From assembly GCA_030831885.1 (NCBI GenBank), contig JAURKF010000016.1, forward strand, positions 1 through 7,163: DNA of 7,163 nt. The letters are read 5' to 3'. A program made the position numbers and the translations under genes. The stretch is from Flavobacteriales bacterium (lineage in GTDB: Bacteria > Bacteroidota > Bacteroidia > Flavobacteriales > UA16). Positions 5,942 through 7,163 of the stretch are shown in pieces; the first letter of the stretch is position 1, and each line of letters opens with the position of its first letter. The notes under the pieces are model-generated. The model did no database searches, was not told the DNA's origin, and worked only from the letters and a program-made list of their open reading frames with translations.

Positions 5942-6559
5942 GTGAATATTCCCTCGCGCTATATTGAAAATGCTGTCGATCAGGTGAGCTCGTTGCCGGG
6001 CATTGGTCGGAAGACTGCCTTGCGGTTGGTACTGGCACTGATGAAACGAAAGCCTGAAGACATCGAGCGCTTCGCATCTTCGCTTACTGACTTGCATGCC
6101 AACACGCGCTGGTGCAAGCAATGCAACAACCTATCTGATACCGAATTGTGCACTATATGTTCGTCGCCTTTTCGCGACAATAAAACGCTGTGCGTAGTTG
6201 GCGACATACGCGATGTTATGGCCATCGAATGCACTGGTCAGTATCAAGGGAAGTACCATGTGTTGGGCGGCATAATTTCTCCGATGGATGGAGTAGGGCC
6301 GTCCGATTTGTTCATCGAGCCGCTAATCGACCGCGTGGCAACTGGTGAAGTGGCCGAAGTGATTTTGGCATTGAACGCCACGATGGAGGGCGAAACCACG
6401 TCGTTCTATCTGTTTCGCAAACTCAGTCCACACAGTGTGAAAATATCGTCCATCGCTCGCGGGGTAGCGGTAGGTGGCGAGCTTGAATACACCGACGAGG
6501 TAACACTTGGGCGCAGTATTATGTTGCGCACGCCGTATGAGGTGTCGTTAAAGCGATAG
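5942..6559 (+). CDS. recR: recombination mediator RecR, GTG start
   Basis: A 205-residue RecR, near the usual length of about 200. RecR works with RecO (and RecF) to load RecA on single-stranded DNA gaps. Visible parts are an N-terminal helix-hairpin-helix with SLPGIGRKTALRLVL (17-31), a four-cysteine zinc finger (C58, C61, C70, C73), and a Toprim domain from about residue 82 containing IRDVMAIE (89-96), TGQYQGKYHVLGG (98-110), SPMDGVGPSDL (113-123) and EVILALNATMEGE (139-151). RIAxGVPVGGELEY-like wording follows (here SIARGVAVGGELEY, 170-183). The frame is open upstream to a TTG at 5906. The GTG at 5942 is preferred because NIPSRYIENAV directly after it matches the conserved RecR N terminus, while the 12 extra residues do not. 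The Toprim motif reads VVGD where RecR normally has VVE. It is divergent from the symporter and followed after 57 bp by a glycosyltransferase on the same strand. Confidence 0.95.
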   Translation: MNIPSRYIENAVDQVSSLPGIGRKTALRLVLALMKRKPEDIERFASSLTDLHANTRWCKQCNNLSDTELCTICSSPFRDNKTLCVVGDIRDVMAIECTGQYQGKYHVLGGIISPMDGVGPSDLFIEPLIDRVATGEVAEVILALNATMEGETTSFYLFRKLSPHSVKISSIARGVAVGGELEYTDEVTLGRSIMLRTPYEVSLKR

Positions 6560-6616
6560 TTGAATTCATCCTTCTTCCTGTTCGTTTAGCTCTCGTTCGT
6601 AATTTGGCCGCGCATC

Positions 6617-7163
6617 ATGAAACTCACCATCGTCATCGTCAATTACAACGTCCGGTATTTTCTGGAACAATGCCTCTTGTCGGTGCAGAAGGCAATGCAA
6701 GGTGTGCAGGGTGAAGTGTATGTGGTCGACAACAATTCGGTAGATGGCTCGGTAGCCATGGTGCAAGAGCGATTCACGTGGGTGCAATGCATCGCCAACA
6801 AGGAGAACGTTGGTTTCTCGAAGGCCAACAATCAGGCGATGCGCATTGCTAAAGGCGAATATGTGCTGCTGCTCAATCCGGATACTGTAGTCGAGGAAGA
6901 TACATTCAAGAAGGTAATCGAGTTCATGGATGCACACCCTGATGCAGGTGGTCTCGGCGTTAAGATGGTGGATGGTAAGGGAGTATTTCTTCCTGAATCA
7001 AAACGCGGATTGCCTTCACCTGAAACTTCCTTCTACAAGATTTTTGGCGTCTCCAAATTGTTTCCGCGTTCGGCGCGATTCAACCGATACCATCTCGGTC
7101 ATCTCAGCAACGAAGAGGTACACGAAATTGAAATCTTATCCGGAGCCTTCATGCTCATGCGCA
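6617..7163 (+). CDS. family 2 glycosyltransferase, N-terminal part (runs off the window)
   Basis: From the ATG at 6617 the frame is open for 182 codons to the window edge. It encodes the catalytic GT-A domain of a GT2 enzyme, of the rhamnosyltransferase/WbbL-like kind. Signs are the opening strand KLTIVIVNYN (2-11), the nucleotide-sugar site VVDNNSVDGS (36-45), NVGFSKANNQAM (64-75), LLLNPDT (84-90) in the position of the metal-binding DxD-like motif, and ILSGAFMLMR (173-182), a conserved stretch before the acceptor region. It would transfer a sugar from a nucleotide donor to a growing cell-surface glycan at the cytoplasmic face of the membrane; donor and acceptor are unknown. The C-terminal part is outside the window. 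There is no clear Shine-Dalgarno sequence. The 57-bp gap to recR permits co-transcription but does not show it. Confidence 0.9.
   Translation, partial: MKLTIVIVNYNVRYFLEQCLLSVQKAMQGVQGEVYVVDNNSVDGSVAMVQERFTWVQCIANKENVGFSKANNQAMRIAKGEYVLLLNPDTVVEEDTFKKVIEFMDAHPDAGGLGVKMVDGKGVFLPESKRGLPSPETSFYKIFGVSKLFPRSARFNRYHLGHLSNEEVHEIEILSGAFMLMR

Noticed and set aside
5233..5967. A 244-codon plus-strand open frame opposite the symporter.
   Set aside because: It is antisense to a clear SSS transporter, is full of His/Arg/Gln typical of a shadow translation, and has no family resemblance.
6560..6616. TAATTTG before the glycosyltransferase as a possible -7 promoter element.
   Set aside because: It is one base short of the TAnnTTTG pattern and has no convincing upstream TTTG at the right distance.

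Overview
The window looks like chromosomal DNA from a member of the Bacteroidota. This is inferred from the protein families and their wording: a Uup-type ABC-F ATPase, an SSS symporter next to recR, and a GNAT-like protein of a kind I associate with this phylum. Recognisable Shine-Dalgarno sequences are also largely absent. No rRNA, tRNA, CRISPR array, transposase or phage gene was seen. Genus cannot be named from the sequence alone.

Layout. Positions 1-1480 form a tightly packed minus-strand gene run. It holds an ElaA-type acetyltransferase (1025-1480), a DinB-fold protein (504-1025, sharing one base with elaA) and the N-terminal 166 residues of an O-antigen ligase/polymerase-like membrane protein (1-500, cut by the window edge). 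Positions 1641-2326, also minus strand, hold a two-gene module: a GNAT-like protein of unknown role (1781-2326) and a 47-residue basic protein (1641-1784) that overlaps its end by 4 bases. A perfect 14-bp inverted repeat (1509-1522 and 2344-2357) encloses this module.

A 148-bp divergent spacer separates the module from a complete plus-strand uup-like ABC-F gene (2475-4343). That gene converges on a minus-strand sodium:solute symporter (4387-5835). The short gap between them carries two families of 7-bp tandem repeats, one of which runs into the 3' end of the symporter gene. The symporter is divergent from recR (5942-6559, GTG start), with inverted repeats in the spacer. recR is followed after 57 bp by the first 182 residues of a family 2 glycosyltransferase (6617-7163, cut by the window edge).

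Functionally the window mixes housekeeping genes (ribosome-associated ABC-F ATPase, recombination mediator RecR), transport, and two incomplete cell-surface glycan genes at the two ends. The least explained part is the GNAT-like plus small-protein module with its flanking inverted repeat. RecR also has a glycine where the Toprim motif normally has its conserved glutamate.
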